A DNA stretch of 64,000 bases, taken from contig DAFJ01000024.1 in assembly GCA_002497905.1 (NCBI GenBank), forward strand, positions 1-64,000, in the 5' to 3' direction. Source of the DNA: Euryarchaeota archaeon UBA251. Lineage in GTDB: Archaea > Thermoplasmatota > Poseidoniia > Poseidoniales > Thalassarchaeaceae. Made by a program: the position numbers and the translations under genes. Under the pieces are notes generated by a model that worked only from the letters and a program-made list of their open reading frames with translations, ran no database searches and was not told where the DNA came from. Below are positions 36,157 to 45,255 of this stretch, one piece after another (the first letter of the stretch is position 1; each line of letters begins with the position of its first letter).

Positions 36157-37905
36157 TCAGACTCGTCGTCGTAACCTTTCCATCCGTCCATCTGCGTCAC
36201 CTAGTGCGTCGAGACATCTAGGGACATCGGCTACTTCGTAGGCCTCCTTCACACTGGCGACTGCGGCTTCGCATTCCAATCGTTCTAAATCATCAGGGCC
36301 AATTCCGGTCTTCTGTAGACGATTCCTGAGGTCTTTCCATTCACCGAGTAGGAATTCAAGGAGTTCTGTAGCATCTTCTATCGCAGCAGTACGAGCATCG
36401 AGTTCCTTTGTTAATTCATCCATAGACTCTGCAGCAGCCCTCCAAGACCCTTTCTTAGTAGCATCAAGGATTTGCCCTAATTTTGCTTCCCAATTTTCTT
36501 CATCAGACCAACCGACCCATCGCTTGCGTAGGGTTTTGCGTTGTCGCAGTGATCGTTGAACACTCGCCTTAGCTTCCTCAGTAGCCTCAATCTCCCTTCG
36601 GATGGAATCTGCCAGTCCTCGTGCAAGAGAACCATCTCCTGCGTCTAGTGCTTCTTCTGCACGATTGAGCATTTCCTCCCAGAGCGTGATATCGAGCCCA
36701 TCAGTCCGTGCGAGCAGGTCTTTTGCGTCTTGCACAGCTTCAGAGGCTGCTTCCATGGCTTCACCGAGATTGCTGACGTGTGTAGGGATAGCCAGAGCGA
36801 TAGTCAATGCATCTCCAGGTTCTTCCGCATCCATTGCATCCTGTGCCGCTTGTAGGAGCGCATTCATCCGTTCTAAATCGGTTCCAGTCACCCCTTCCAT
36901 GGATTTTTTTGCTTCATGAATTGCTTTTTCTGCATTCGCCCAGTTTGCGATGATGTCTTGCGCTCGAGTTTTTGCACGCCGATACAACATCTCCCCGTCT
37001 CGTAGACTACCAAGTTCGACCTCTCTTCGCCCTTGTTCCAGGGCCTTCATAGGCCGTTCAGCGAGAGGTGCGATTTCTTCAGATTCTTTGACGAATGTTG
37101 CGGCGTCCTCCTCAATTACCGTTATGTCTTCGGAGAAACTCAGGATGCGTTCCAGGTCATCTTCCGCTTGTCGGAGAAGATGCATCCCCTCGTCGTGATC
37201 CGTCCAACCAACTTCGTTTGCCTTGGAGAGAAGAGATATTGCCTGATCGATGATGGTACCGGAGGCTCGTACTTCGAGGAGACGAAGTTCAAGGGTCTCG
37301 TATCTATCTTTGAAAGCGCGTCTTTGTGTACGATCATCCTTGCCAAGTCGGAGATCGAAGCCGAATACAAAACCGGCGAACAACAGAGCAACTAGATACA
37401 TCGCGATTTCTCTCTCAGGAATTTCAGCGATACACCATGCGGCTGCGATACCTATTCCAAGTAATCGTGTCATAGCTCGATATCGGATAACTTCGGATCG
37501 TGCCTCTTGTCCGAAAATTATCGTGTTTGAAACCATCAGGACTGCCCCGGAAAACATCCATCCAATTCCAGCGAATTGACCGTCTTGGTGTTGGGATTCG
37601 ATTGCATAAAACAATCCTGCCACTATGAGGGCAGGGCCAAGCATACCGCTTATAGTGCCAATTCGGGATCTCTGGTTAGGTCCGAAATCAACTAAATCTG
37701 CAACGAGGAGAGAACATCCGAGAAGGGCGAATAAGGGTATGAAACCATTGGACTCAGTATCCCCTGATAGTGTTGGAAAGGCTAGGTATGCACCGAGAGA
37801 AACTAATGCAAGTGTGGTAATCAATCCGATACCATCTACGGGGCGTCGCCAAGCAGAGAGAGCTTGCTGAATACGCAATTCCTTGGAGTCCACCTCTCCC
37901 TCCAT
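36157..37905 (-). CDS. Membrane protein with long cytoplasmic coiled coil
   Basis: This 582-residue protein has about six membrane helices in the first 180 residues (GIGLITTLALVSLGAYLAF, FIPLFALLGCSLLVADLV, GTISGMLGPALIVAGLFYAI, GWMFSGAVLMVSNTIIF, LLGIGIAAAWCIAEI, IAMYLVALLFAGFVFGFDL). About 400 residues of highly charged helical sequence follow, with coiled-coil character and repeated A/E-rich units (AEKAIHEAKKSMEG, AEEALDAGDGSLARG). No enzyme motif is seen. It could be a scaffold or mechanical sensor at the membrane; the family is unknown. It lies 39 bases after the secreted protein gene at 37945. Confidence 0.7.
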   Translation of the reverse strand: MEGEVDSKELRIQQALSAWRRPVDGIGLITTLALVSLGAYLAFPTLSGDTESNGFIPLFALLGCSLLVADLVDFGPNQRSRIGTISGMLGPALIVAGLFYAIESQHQDGQFAGIGWMFSGAVLMVSNTIIFGQEARSEVIRYRAMTRLLGIGIAAAWCIAEIPEREIAMYLVALLFAGFVFGFDLRLGKDDRTQRRAFKDRYETLELRLLEVRASGTIIDQAISLLSKANEVGWTDHDEGMHLLRQAEDDLERILSFSEDITVIEEDAATFVKESEEIAPLAERPMKALEQGRREVELGSLRDGEMLYRRAKTRAQDIIANWANAEKAIHEAKKSMEGVTGTDLERMNALLQAAQDAMDAEEPGDALTIALAIPTHVSNLGEAMEAASEAVQDAKDLLARTDGLDITLWEEMLNRAEEALDAGDGSLARGLADSIRREIEATEEAKASVQRSLRQRKTLRKRWVGWSDEENWEAKLGQILDATKKGSWRAAAESMDELTKELDARTAAIEDATELLEFLLGEWKDLRNRLQKTGIGPDDLERLECEAAVASVKEAYEVADVPRCLDALGDADGRMERLRRRV

Positions 37906-37944
37906 GAATTCAGGGACGCGTTATCCTCCATGAATCGACCGGAT

Positions 37945-40740
37945 TCATGGGCGCCCAAAACGCCGATCAAAGAGGACACCTGCGGTGTACGCGATTAGCA
38001 CAATCCAGATGATCATCTTAGCTGTCTCTCGCCAAGCTGGCTCCACTATGGGGCCTGCACTGGCTATACTATTGATTTCACCATCTTTGATCCATTCAAC
38101 AACAATGCTCTGTGTTCCACTAGGGAGATCCTCGAATTCAAGGCTAAGTGTAAGGATACCTTCTGAATCGATTGTTGCAGCTGGGAGGGTGCCATTATCA
38201 CATGAATTCGCCATGCAGACGCTTACATCATGAGAATCTGCACCCATGTTCGCAACAACAATCCGGACAGTCGCGGGTTGTCCACTCACACCTCCATCGA
38301 CAATCATTACATCCTCAATTCTTGGTAGGAACGTTCCGGATGGATGGATTTCCACGATGGAAGAATGACTTCCGATGTTGCCTGCCCGGTCCGTACCAGT
38401 TACGACAAGGGTATGTCTTCCGCGATTGAGCCCATTTATTGGGAATCTATCTGCATCCTCCCATGACGCATTTTCAAAGAGAAGTATACCATTGATTGAA
38501 GCAGTCCAAAGCACGGCATCAATAGGGTCAAGATCATCGAATGATTCAGACATATCAATCTCGATTATCGACTCCATTTTGGCAGTGTTTGTTGAGCCTA
38601 TTGGTAATCCATTAACGAGAATCGAAGGTCTCGGAACCGGGCCAAAGAGATCGAGGGAGGTTACAGACCATTCTTTCTCTATGGTGTTCCCCACGGAGTC
38701 TGAAACCTCCAGCTTCAGCCACCGAACAGCGGGTTCCCGTTCTTTATGACGTTCCTCAATCGTCATGTGCATGCCGTTGATATGATCGCCCTGTGGCCAC
38801 ATCTCAGCGAAGTAGAGGCGATTGTCAGCCATCCGGTTCCATCCATCGCTTCGGTTTGAGGTCAGGATGATTTGGGTTGATTCCCCATTTGTATCGTTCG
38901 CGTGTATATCAACGATGATGGTGCTAGTAGCATTAATCGATACTGCATCCATAAATTCGATTTCGTGCAGAATTTGTGCCCAGTAGGATGGATGATCTTC
39001 GAGCATTACAATCTCCCAGTTAGGTGGAGTGGAATCGAGGACTAGGTCATGAGTAATATCGGTTCGATTACCATGGGAATCGATACAGGTGGCTTGAATT
39101 AGCACGTCTTCTCCTTCCGATTGCTCTGCAGAATCAAAGGTAATGGAGAAGTTTGCTCCATTATGAGCGCCAGTAAAATCGTCTCCAATAATCTGCCATT
39201 GCATCTGGACATCGCCTGGACTTGAATCGGTACAAGTCATAGTCTGCTCGATGGGCCCTCCAAGGCGGGCATAGTTGTTCGATAACCCGATACCATTGAT
39301 TGAAACCTCTGGTGCCTCATTCTTTGCGATAACAATGAGAATCTCTCCAGTTACATCCATCGAGGAGCGTTGGACAGTCACCTGATTCCCATTTGCCAAA
39401 ATATGATTCGATTGTGGACTTTGTCGCATTTCCCATTCATCGGGTAGAGTTATGCTTAGGTCGATACCATCGCGAGCATCGCCTCGGAACGGTACAACTA
39501 ATCTTCTACTCATATCAGTGTCGCTTTCTCTCCCAATCTGTCCGGATTCTGACCACCCCCAACTAACTCCATCGTCGAGAACCCCTGGTGAAGAGGGCTC
39601 AATCCAAGCATCCGTGGGAGATATTGGAGGATATGCAAACATCGCTCTATCATCGAGTATACAACAGCCCACATGACTCCCATTCCACCATTTCAAATCA
39701 TGTAGCATGTTACTGAAGGAAGAGAACTCAGCCCCTTGGACAATACCGTCCCAATTACCATGGAATCGATCAATTTGGATTCCAATTCCTGAGGTGATGG
39801 CAGGGAGAGATCCATGGCCGATGAGGGAATCAAATCGATGATTTGCTGAGAAGTATGCCTCGATAGCTGTATTTGGATTAAGTGGGGAATTAGCGAAGAT
39901 GAGTGATGCAGATCCTGACGGTAGGTTACGTGTGTCTATGGGGGAATTTAGCCATGCTTCAATGTCCTCAAAGAGTGCATCATCGATGATATGGGCATGA
40001 GCTTCGATTTCTCCATTATCGAGTCGCCAGAGGTGCCATTCACCACCACTTATTCTCGGCATGAGGTAGTCTATGGCTCCATTCACCTCGATAATCTCAG
40101 ACCAACCACTGGGAGAATGCCGAATCAGCATGGAACCGTTCCAATACGAATTACTAGCCATTAAGCGGAGATTGCCGATTGACATCACGTCAATCTCGTT
40201 TTCACCGTTCCATTCAGTTAGCTGAATCTGTTCTCCATCACGTATTTCGATCCAACCTTTCGAAGCATTTGGTAGATGAATTGAATCGTCATCAATCGGA
40301 TTTACTTGCCATCCAATGGTCCGATTTGTGAGGGTACGAATCACTGTTGTCTGCCCAACTCCAGTCAAGTTAATCTGATCTTCAGTGAGAATTTTGACGT
40401 CTACGATGGTGGTATTTGTTCCGTTGGGGTGGATGACATCGGACCGCTCAATGTGTAAATCACTAGTGAATATCTCAGGGCGAAAGGATTCTGATGAAGT
40501 CCACCCAATAGAATATGTTGTACCCTGTACATCGGTTGCTGCAGAGAGAACTCTTCCAGACCATGGGTCGATGAGTTCAATCGTTATATCTGCTACAGGG
40601 TAAGGATTTCCTGATGAATCAATGAATCTAAACTCAATCCCTGAAGGTTCAGGCACCTCTGCTCCATGAAGAGGAGTGCTTGAGAGAACCAATACGAAGA
40701 GGACAAGGAGTGTGTGTAGGCGAAAGGGATTCACCCCCAT
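37945..40740 (-). CDS. Secreted, C-terminally anchored surface protein with Ig-like repeats
   Basis: This 931-residue protein has a signal peptide (FRLHTLLVLFVLVLSSTPLHGAE), then beta-rich extracellular sequence with many N-x-S/T sites. Ig-like units are visible late in the chain (DSTPPNWEIVML, IDMSESFDDLDPIDAVLWTASING, GTDRAGNIGSHSSIVEI, then a CARDB-like PATVRIVVANMGADSHDVSVC). A membrane helix (TAKMIIWIVLIAYTAGVLF) and a short basic tail end it. A role in the S-layer or in cell-surface adhesion is likely. The gene starts within the last ten bases of the GHMP kinase gene, so surface-sugar synthesis and surface protein may be co-expressed. Confidence 0.8.
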   Translation of the reverse strand: MGVNPFRLHTLLVLFVLVLSSTPLHGAEVPEPSGIEFRFIDSSGNPYPVADITIELIDPWSGRVLSAATDVQGTTYSIGWTSSESFRPEIFTSDLHIERSDVIHPNGTNTTIVDVKILTEDQINLTGVGQTTVIRTLTNRTIGWQVNPIDDDSIHLPNASKGWIEIRDGEQIQLTEWNGENEIDVMSIGNLRLMASNSYWNGSMLIRHSPSGWSEIIEVNGAIDYLMPRISGGEWHLWRLDNGEIEAHAHIIDDALFEDIEAWLNSPIDTRNLPSGSASLIFANSPLNPNTAIEAYFSANHRFDSLIGHGSLPAITSGIGIQIDRFHGNWDGIVQGAEFSSFSNMLHDLKWWNGSHVGCCILDDRAMFAYPPISPTDAWIEPSSPGVLDDGVSWGWSESGQIGRESDTDMSRRLVVPFRGDARDGIDLSITLPDEWEMRQSPQSNHILANGNQVTVQRSSMDVTGEILIVIAKNEAPEVSINGIGLSNNYARLGGPIEQTMTCTDSSPGDVQMQWQIIGDDFTGAHNGANFSITFDSAEQSEGEDVLIQATCIDSHGNRTDITHDLVLDSTPPNWEIVMLEDHPSYWAQILHEIEFMDAVSINATSTIIVDIHANDTNGESTQIILTSNRSDGWNRMADNRLYFAEMWPQGDHINGMHMTIEERHKEREPAVRWLKLEVSDSVGNTIEKEWSVTSLDLFGPVPRPSILVNGLPIGSTNTAKMESIIEIDMSESFDDLDPIDAVLWTASINGILLFENASWEDADRFPINGLNRGRHTLVVTGTDRAGNIGSHSSIVEIHPSGTFLPRIEDVMIVDGGVSGQPATVRIVVANMGADSHDVSVCMANSCDNGTLPAATIDSEGILTLSLEFEDLPSGTQSIVVEWIKDGEINSIASAGPIVEPAWRETAKMIIWIVLIAYTAGVLFDRRFGRP

Positions 40741-41726
40741 CTCTTCCCATCGTCATGGATGATGACGCTGCCGCGCTTATCAAGAATCAAGGGGAGGATG
40801 CGATGATTCGCATCGAGTTCTTGTCGCAGTGCTTCACGAACTCTTGATTCTCCATGAGCGAGGAAGAATCCACCTCCTCCTGCCCCCAGCAGTTTCGCTC
40901 CAGAGGCCCCACAACTTAGGATACGGTCATGGAGGGCGTCTAGGTTGTCTCCTGTAATACCCTCGACTAACGTCCGTTTAATCTGCCATGATGCTTCAAG
41001 TAATCCTCCTACAGTTCCTAAATCACCTCGCTCGATGGCTCCTCTGACCTCGAATGCTTGTTCTCGGAGGCGTTCAAGTTCCGCCATACGATTACCAGTA
41101 TTTTCTTTCTGTGCAGAAAGTACTGAGGATGCACTTCGAGTCATGCCTGTGAAGATAAGGGTAAATTCGGATTCAATTCGGTTAACAATCGATTCAGACA
41201 ACTCCAATGGATCAATACTAACGCTTCCATCAGGGAGGAAGCCAATTGTGTTGGCTCCACCCACGGCAGCGGCGAACTGATCCTGCTTGCCTATGGGCTG
41301 TCCAAGCACATCGATTTCGATTCGACAGGCCTCTTCGGCCAATTCTACAGGATTCATTGGACGACCTACTAGGGTAGAGAGGGCATTGAGAAGTCCTACA
41401 GTGACAGCAGAGGAGGACCCAAGTCCTGTCCCGCGGGAGGGGATGTCTGCGATGGTAGTAATCTCCACTCCATGAGTTACTCCTGTCGATTTCATCGCTT
41501 CACGTACGAGATCATGCTGGACCTTATCTAACGAATCTACAAGTTCCATGTTTGAGTATGAAACACGGATTTGGTCGTCGAATCTTGGATTAACGGTCAC
41601 GTATAGGTAGCGCGCCATTGCCATGGAGGTGACTGCTCCCCCGTGGGGGCTTTGTTCGTAGAATGCGGCGAGATCTGTACCCCCCCCGCAGAACGACGCT
41701 CTCACCGGGGTTCGGCTGATGAGCAT
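40731..41726 (-). CDS. GHMP-family sugar kinase, heptose-7-phosphate-kinase-like
   Basis: This kinase of about 331 residues has the start RTPVRASFCGGGTDLAAFYE typical of the sugar 1-kinase group. The ATP-binding motif IPSRGTGLGSSSAVTVGLLNAL and the C-terminal GASGAKLLGAGGGGFFL are both present. From the family it resembles D-glycero-alpha-D-manno-heptose-7-phosphate kinase (HddA) or L-fucose kinase relatives, which feed nucleotide-sugar synthesis for surface polysaccharides or glycoproteins. I chose the ATG at 41726, with GGAG six bases upstream. Its end overlaps a surface-protein gene, which fits a role in envelope glycosylation. Confidence 0.85.
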   Translation of the reverse strand: MLISRTPVRASFCGGGTDLAAFYEQSPHGGAVTSMAMARYLYVTVNPRFDDQIRVSYSNMELVDSLDKVQHDLVREAMKSTGVTHGVEITTIADIPSRGTGLGSSSAVTVGLLNALSTLVGRPMNPVELAEEACRIEIDVLGQPIGKQDQFAAAVGGANTIGFLPDGSVSIDPLELSESIVNRIESEFTLIFTGMTRSASSVLSAQKENTGNRMAELERLREQAFEVRGAIERGDLGTVGGLLEASWQIKRTLVEGITGDNLDALHDRILSCGASGAKLLGAGGGGFFLAHGESRVREALRQELDANHRILPLILDKRGSVIIHDDGKRWG

Positions 41727-41839
41727 GGTTCTCCGACAGAACCCCTTCACATGAAGTCCACGGAAGCGCCCCTATCTGGGGGTTCAGAACACGGGAAGGA
41801 ATATGGTCGGTTTCATCCCGGTTAGGGAAGGGGAGAGCC

Positions 41840-42772
41840 ATGGCGAGTCTCATTACGATGGATGACCTGACGAACGAAGAGATCATCTCGATACTAGATA
41901 TAGCGGAACAGATGTTACCGATTGCACGTGGTGAGGCGCATACTCCAATCCTTGCAGGTAAGGTATTAGCTAACCTGTTTTTCGAACCATCTACTCGAAC
42001 TAGGATGTCCTTTGAAGCAGCTATGAAGCGGCTTGGCGGCTCAGTTTTGAATCTTGGAGATGTTTCAACTTCGTCAGTTGTCAAGGGTGAGACTTTGTTT
42101 GATACGATGCAGATGATGGACGGATATGCGGATATTGCTGTAATTAGGCATCCTCGTCAGGGTGCTGCGAAGTATTCGTCAGACGCAGTTAAAATCCCTG
42201 TAATCAATGCAGGAGATGGCGCAGGTCATCATCCTACTCAGACGTTGTTGGACTTATTCACCATCCGCAAATGTCATGGTACGCTCGAAGGCCTCCAAGT
42301 TGCTCTTGTGGGCGACCTCCGTTACGGCCGCACAGTTCACAGTCTTTCTGGAGCTCTTGCCCGTTTCGGGAGTTCACTCACTTTCATTTCACCGTCGTCT
42401 CTTTCGATGCCCAGAGAGATTGTGCAGGATCTCCATAAATCGGGCGTGGATATTGTTGAGACAGAGGACTTCCTCGGGTCGATTGAATCATTGGATGTCA
42501 TTTACATGACTCGTATTCAGAAGGAGCGTTTCCCCGATGAAGAGGAGTATCGGAAGGTTGCCGGTATCTTTTGCTTGACTGCTAAGGACCTTGTAAACGC
42601 CAAGAAGGATATGATCATCATGCATCCACTCCCTCGAGTCAATGAAATCGCCCCAGACGTTGATTCAACTCCTCATGCCAAGTACTTTGAACAGGCATTC
42701 TACGGCGTCGTTGCGCGAATGGCATTGCTCTGTCGTCTTCTCGAAGTAGATGTTCAGGAGGCGATTGAATGA
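41840..42772 (+). CDS. pyrB: Aspartate carbamoyltransferase catalytic subunit
   Basis: This 310-residue enzyme condenses carbamoyl phosphate and aspartate, the committed step of pyrimidine synthesis. The carbamoyl-phosphate site FFEPSTRTRMSFEAA, the GAGHHPTQTLLDLFTI segment and the aspartate-binding HPLPRVNEIAPDVD are intact, and the length is normal. The stop codon overlaps the pyrI start (ATGA), so the holoenzyme subunits are made in a coupled way. The leader before the ATG has GGGGAGAG as ribosome-binding site. Confidence 0.97.
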   Translation: MASLITMDDLTNEEIISILDIAEQMLPIARGEAHTPILAGKVLANLFFEPSTRTRMSFEAAMKRLGGSVLNLGDVSTSSVVKGETLFDTMQMMDGYADIAVIRHPRQGAAKYSSDAVKIPVINAGDGAGHHPTQTLLDLFTIRKCHGTLEGLQVALVGDLRYGRTVHSLSGALARFGSSLTFISPSSLSMPREIVQDLHKSGVDIVETEDFLGSIESLDVIYMTRIQKERFPDEEEYRKVAGIFCLTAKDLVNAKKDMIIMHPLPRVNEIAPDVDSTPHAKYFEQAFYGVVARMALLCRLLEVDVQEAIE

Positions 42773-43242
42773 GCGAGCAAGGTATGAGAAGGGTAACTGC
42801 GATTCAGAACGGGACTGTTATCGATCATATCCCAGCAGGATCATCATTGAGTGTTCTTGGTATGTTGGGACTCCTTGATTCTCGACGCACTCCTATCTCA
42901 CTTGTCATGAATGTTCCAAGCAAGAAGTTAGGACGCAAGGACGTGATTAAAGTCGAAGATCGTGAATTGACTCAGGAGGAACTTGATCGCCTCGCGATTA
43001 TTGCTTCAAATGCATCAGTCGCTATCATCAGAGACTTCAGGGTTGCGGAGAAGAGGACCGTAGAACTTGGTTCTGAGTTAGTAAACATCGCTCGTTGCTC
43101 TTTCTCAAATTGTATTACGGCGAATCCAAGAGAACCACTTCCACACCGCTTGGTTGTGCGAAGTGCTGAACCTATGGAATTGAGATGTGCTTATTGTGGA
43201 AGGATTCAGGAGATTGGCGATCTCGTCAATCATTTGATTTGA
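42769..43242 (+). CDS. pyrI: Aspartate carbamoyltransferase regulatory subunit
   Basis: This 157-residue allosteric subunit binds CTP/ATP in its N-terminal domain (IQNGTVIDHIPAG, LGMLGL, SKKLGRKDVIKVE). It holds zinc through four cysteines, C-S-F-S-N-C and C-A-Y-C, near the C-terminus, to join the catalytic trimers. Length and motifs match other archaeal PyrI proteins. It overlaps pyrB by four bases. An Lrp-type regulator gene follows after 48 bases and may be read from the same transcript. Confidence 0.97.
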   Translation: MSEQGMRRVTAIQNGTVIDHIPAGSSLSVLGMLGLLDSRRTPISLVMNVPSKKLGRKDVIKVEDRELTQEELDRLAIIASNASVAIIRDFRVAEKRTVELGSELVNIARCSFSNCITANPREPLPHRLVVRSAEPMELRCAYCGRIQEIGDLVNHLI

Positions 43243-43290
43243 TGTCCTTTTCTACGGAGAAATTAGAACAGGTCTTACGGTGCGGTATCC

Positions 43291-43716
43291 ATGGTCCATA
43301 TAACGGAGAATGATCGTCTCATACTCGATGCTTTACGAAGAAATAGTCGGGCAACAGCACGTGCGATTGCTGAGTCCGTGGGGTTGAATCAACGCACAGT
43401 TAGTGCGCGGATTACACAGTTGGAGGAAAGTGGAGTCATCCGCCAATACACGATACGTGAGAGTGGGGCTGGTTTGTCCGCATTAATCCGAATAAAGGTC
43501 AGTCCTGGTGCAAAGGAGATTGGTGCCTTAGGTGCGGAGATACGCACTTGGTCTGGAGTGGATACAGTGTTTGAAATTGCGGGTGAGGCCGATCTCATTG
43601 CCCTTGTTCATGTCTCTGATACGATATCTCTTCGCACCCTTCTTGACCGTATTTGGGAATCTTCATCTGATCAAATTGCTTCGACTATTACGGAACTCGT
43701 TCTGGAACAGTATTGA
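43291..43716 (+). CDS. Lrp/AsnC-family transcriptional regulator
   Basis: This 141-residue regulator has the N-terminal helix-turn-helix (ENDRLILDALRRNSRATARAIAESVGLNQRTVSARITQLEESGVI) and a C-terminal RAM ligand domain (ALIRIKVSPGA, VFEIAGEADLIALVHV). The form is complete and of usual length. Such proteins bind as dimers or octamers near promoters and respond to amino acids. It lies between pyrI and a kinase gene; whether it controls them is unknown. The stand-alone RAM protein at 5297 is a possible assembly partner. Confidence 0.93.
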   Translation: MVHITENDRLILDALRRNSRATARAIAESVGLNQRTVSARITQLEESGVIRQYTIRESGAGLSALIRIKVSPGAKEIGALGAEIRTWSGVDTVFEIAGEADLIALVHVSDTISLRTLLDRIWESSSDQIASTITELVLEQY

Positions 43717-43767
43717 TGCCCTGTCCTTCACCGAAGGAAACATGAGGTCGAAGCCTAAATTCAGACC

Positions 43768-44376
43768 ATGGTGGATGAGCAGATGGTGGTTCGCACGCCG
43801 CGGCTCGTCCTCATTGCAGGGGCTACAGGTACAGGAAAGTCAAGGCTCGCCCATATGGTTGCACATGAGATGGGTTTCAGTCGATGTGTATCTACGGACA
43901 CGATTCGAGAGGTACTCCGGGTTGGCCGTTCTCCCAATGATTCTCCTGAACTTCATCGTTCCAGTTACTCTCATGGGAAAACGGGTGACTCTGTGAACGA
44001 CTGGTTAGATGCTTGCGATCCAATCAGACCTGGTATATCAGCAGTCATTAATCGTGCTCGATCCCAAGGCGTCGACCTTGTTCTCGAAGGTGTGCATCTA
44101 ATCCCTCAGTCCAATTGGATTAGGGAATGGCGTGAGAGTGGGGGGCGTGCAGTCGGGATCTATGTCACAGCGGATGCCGAGGCACAACATCGCGGATTTA
44201 TCGTTGAACGTGAGTCCAGTAGTTATCGTGGTTCAGAGAGGTATATGATGGCCTTTGAACGAATTCGAGCAATCCAGCGCGCCATGATGGAGCGCGGACG
44301 CCTTGCTGAATGGATCCGAATTGATCCTCTTCTCCACGAGGATCCATTGATTCGTGTCCGTCAGAATCTGATGTGA
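43768..44376 (+). CDS. P-loop kinase, 2-phosphoglycerate-kinase-like
   Basis: This 202-residue protein has the Walker A motif IAGATGTGKSRLAHMVA, then STDTIREVLR, DLVLEGVHLIPQ as Walker B, and RYMMAFERIRAIQRAMMERG. The order resembles the archaeal 2-phosphoglycerate kinase group that starts cyclic-2,3-diphosphoglycerate synthesis in some thermophiles, but it lacks the long N-terminal region of those enzymes. Substrate is therefore uncertain; a nucleoside or small-molecule kinase is possible. The stop codon abuts the stop codon of the convergent pilin-like gene. Confidence 0.75.
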   Translation: MVDEQMVVRTPRLVLIAGATGTGKSRLAHMVAHEMGFSRCVSTDTIREVLRVGRSPNDSPELHRSSYSHGKTGDSVNDWLDACDPIRPGISAVINRARSQGVDLVLEGVHLIPQSNWIREWRESGGRAVGIYVTADAEAQHRGFIVERESSSYRGSERYMMAFERIRAIQRAMMERGRLAEWIRIDPLLHEDPLIRVRQNLM

Positions 44377-44808
44377 TTATGATACATCGATTTCTGCGTG
44401 TAAATCAAAGAGAAGTCGCCCGTTTCGATCAGCAATTCCTGCTTCAGCGACGACGGTGCAAATATCAGAATCGATTGTTGCATTAAGATCAACAAGAATG
44501 ATTTCTACACCTCGATGTTCCCCATGTCGCATCAAATCCGCCTTTACACTATTTGCTGCATCTAGACACCTTTCTTCCACTGTCCCAATTCCGTTCAAGT
44601 CATCGAATCGATGCTGAATTGATGTTTTCCAGACCTCACTAGTCTCTTCAGCAGTTTGTAGTACAGCATCATCGGATGCATTGTAGGGTTCCCCCATACC
44701 GACAACCTTCACGCTATAGATCGCCATCGACAATAGTGCAAGAATGAGAACCACTCCTGTAGCTAGGAGCATTTGTGCCTCATCATTAGAACGCTCTCTT
44801 CTCATCAT
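44377..44808 (-). CDS. Pilin-like membrane protein 2 of the type IV filament operon
   Basis: This protein of about 143 residues has a short charged N-terminus (MMRRERSNDEAQ), one hydrophobic helix (MLLATGVVLILALLSMAIYSV) and a globular outside domain with two cysteines. The shape is that of archaeal pilin-like or minor pseudopilin proteins. A clear class III prepilin cleavage motif is not evident, so processing is doubtful. I chose the ATG at 44808 (or 44805) because GGAGGGGG lies upstream and it overlaps the stop codon of the preceding gene. It is the last gene of the FlaI/FlaJ operon. Confidence 0.7.
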   Translation of the reverse strand: MMRRERSNDEAQMLLATGVVLILALLSMAIYSVKVVGMGEPYNASDDAVLQTAEETSEVWKTSIQHRFDDLNGIGTVEERCLDAANSVKADLMRHGEHRGVEIILVDLNATIDSDICTVVAEAGIADRNGRLLFDLHAEIDVS

Positions 44809-45251
44809 ATGCCCCCTCCAACATGCCAAACCTGTACTCCAATAGTCCACAAGTGGCCGTCTACGTCTTTCAGATGCATCACTGACAGGGTTTGAGATGG
44901 CGGGATCTCAGCATCTCCCGCTCGTTCCATGGCACCGGAGTCCACTGCTAGCCAACAGTTGCCAGTCACGGTCTTAGGTAACTGTTCAAGTATCAGAGTA
45001 CAAGCTTCATCACGGCGGTCAGCCTCAAGATAATTTTCCAGAGTTGATGATCCGTCTTCATCGACTACTGCTACAGATAGTAAGTGCGCATCTTCGGCAG
45101 CGAGCCGGAGGGATGCATCCGATGCAATTGCGTTGGTATCAGGCACCTGAAGTTGGATTACAAAGGCTGCGGCAAGGAAGAACAACCAGAATAGTGTAAT
45201 CATCTCAATCATGTGGACTTGAGCGGAATCATCTCGAAACAAATGTTTCAT
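44805..45251 (-). CDS. Pilin-like membrane protein 1 of the type IV filament operon
   Basis: This protein of about 148 residues has a short N-terminus with DDSAQVHMIE before a hydrophobic helix (MITLFWLFFLAAAFVIQLQV), then an outside domain with a cysteine pair (EACTLIL, GNCWLAV). The shape matches pilin-like proteins, with a glutamate just before the helix like the E5 position of type IV pilins. I chose the ATG at 45251, with GGTGATTGG immediately upstream; this start lies just past the stop codon of the second FlaJ-like gene. It is co-translated with pilin-like protein 2. Confidence 0.7.
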   Translation of the reverse strand: MKHLFRDDSAQVHMIEMITLFWLFFLAAAFVIQLQVPDTNAIASDASLRLAAEDAHLLSVAVVDEDGSSTLENYLEADRRDEACTLILEQLPKTVTGNCWLAVDSGAMERAGDAEIPPSQTLSVMHLKDVDGHLWTIGVQVWHVGGGI

Positions 45252-45255
45252 CCAA

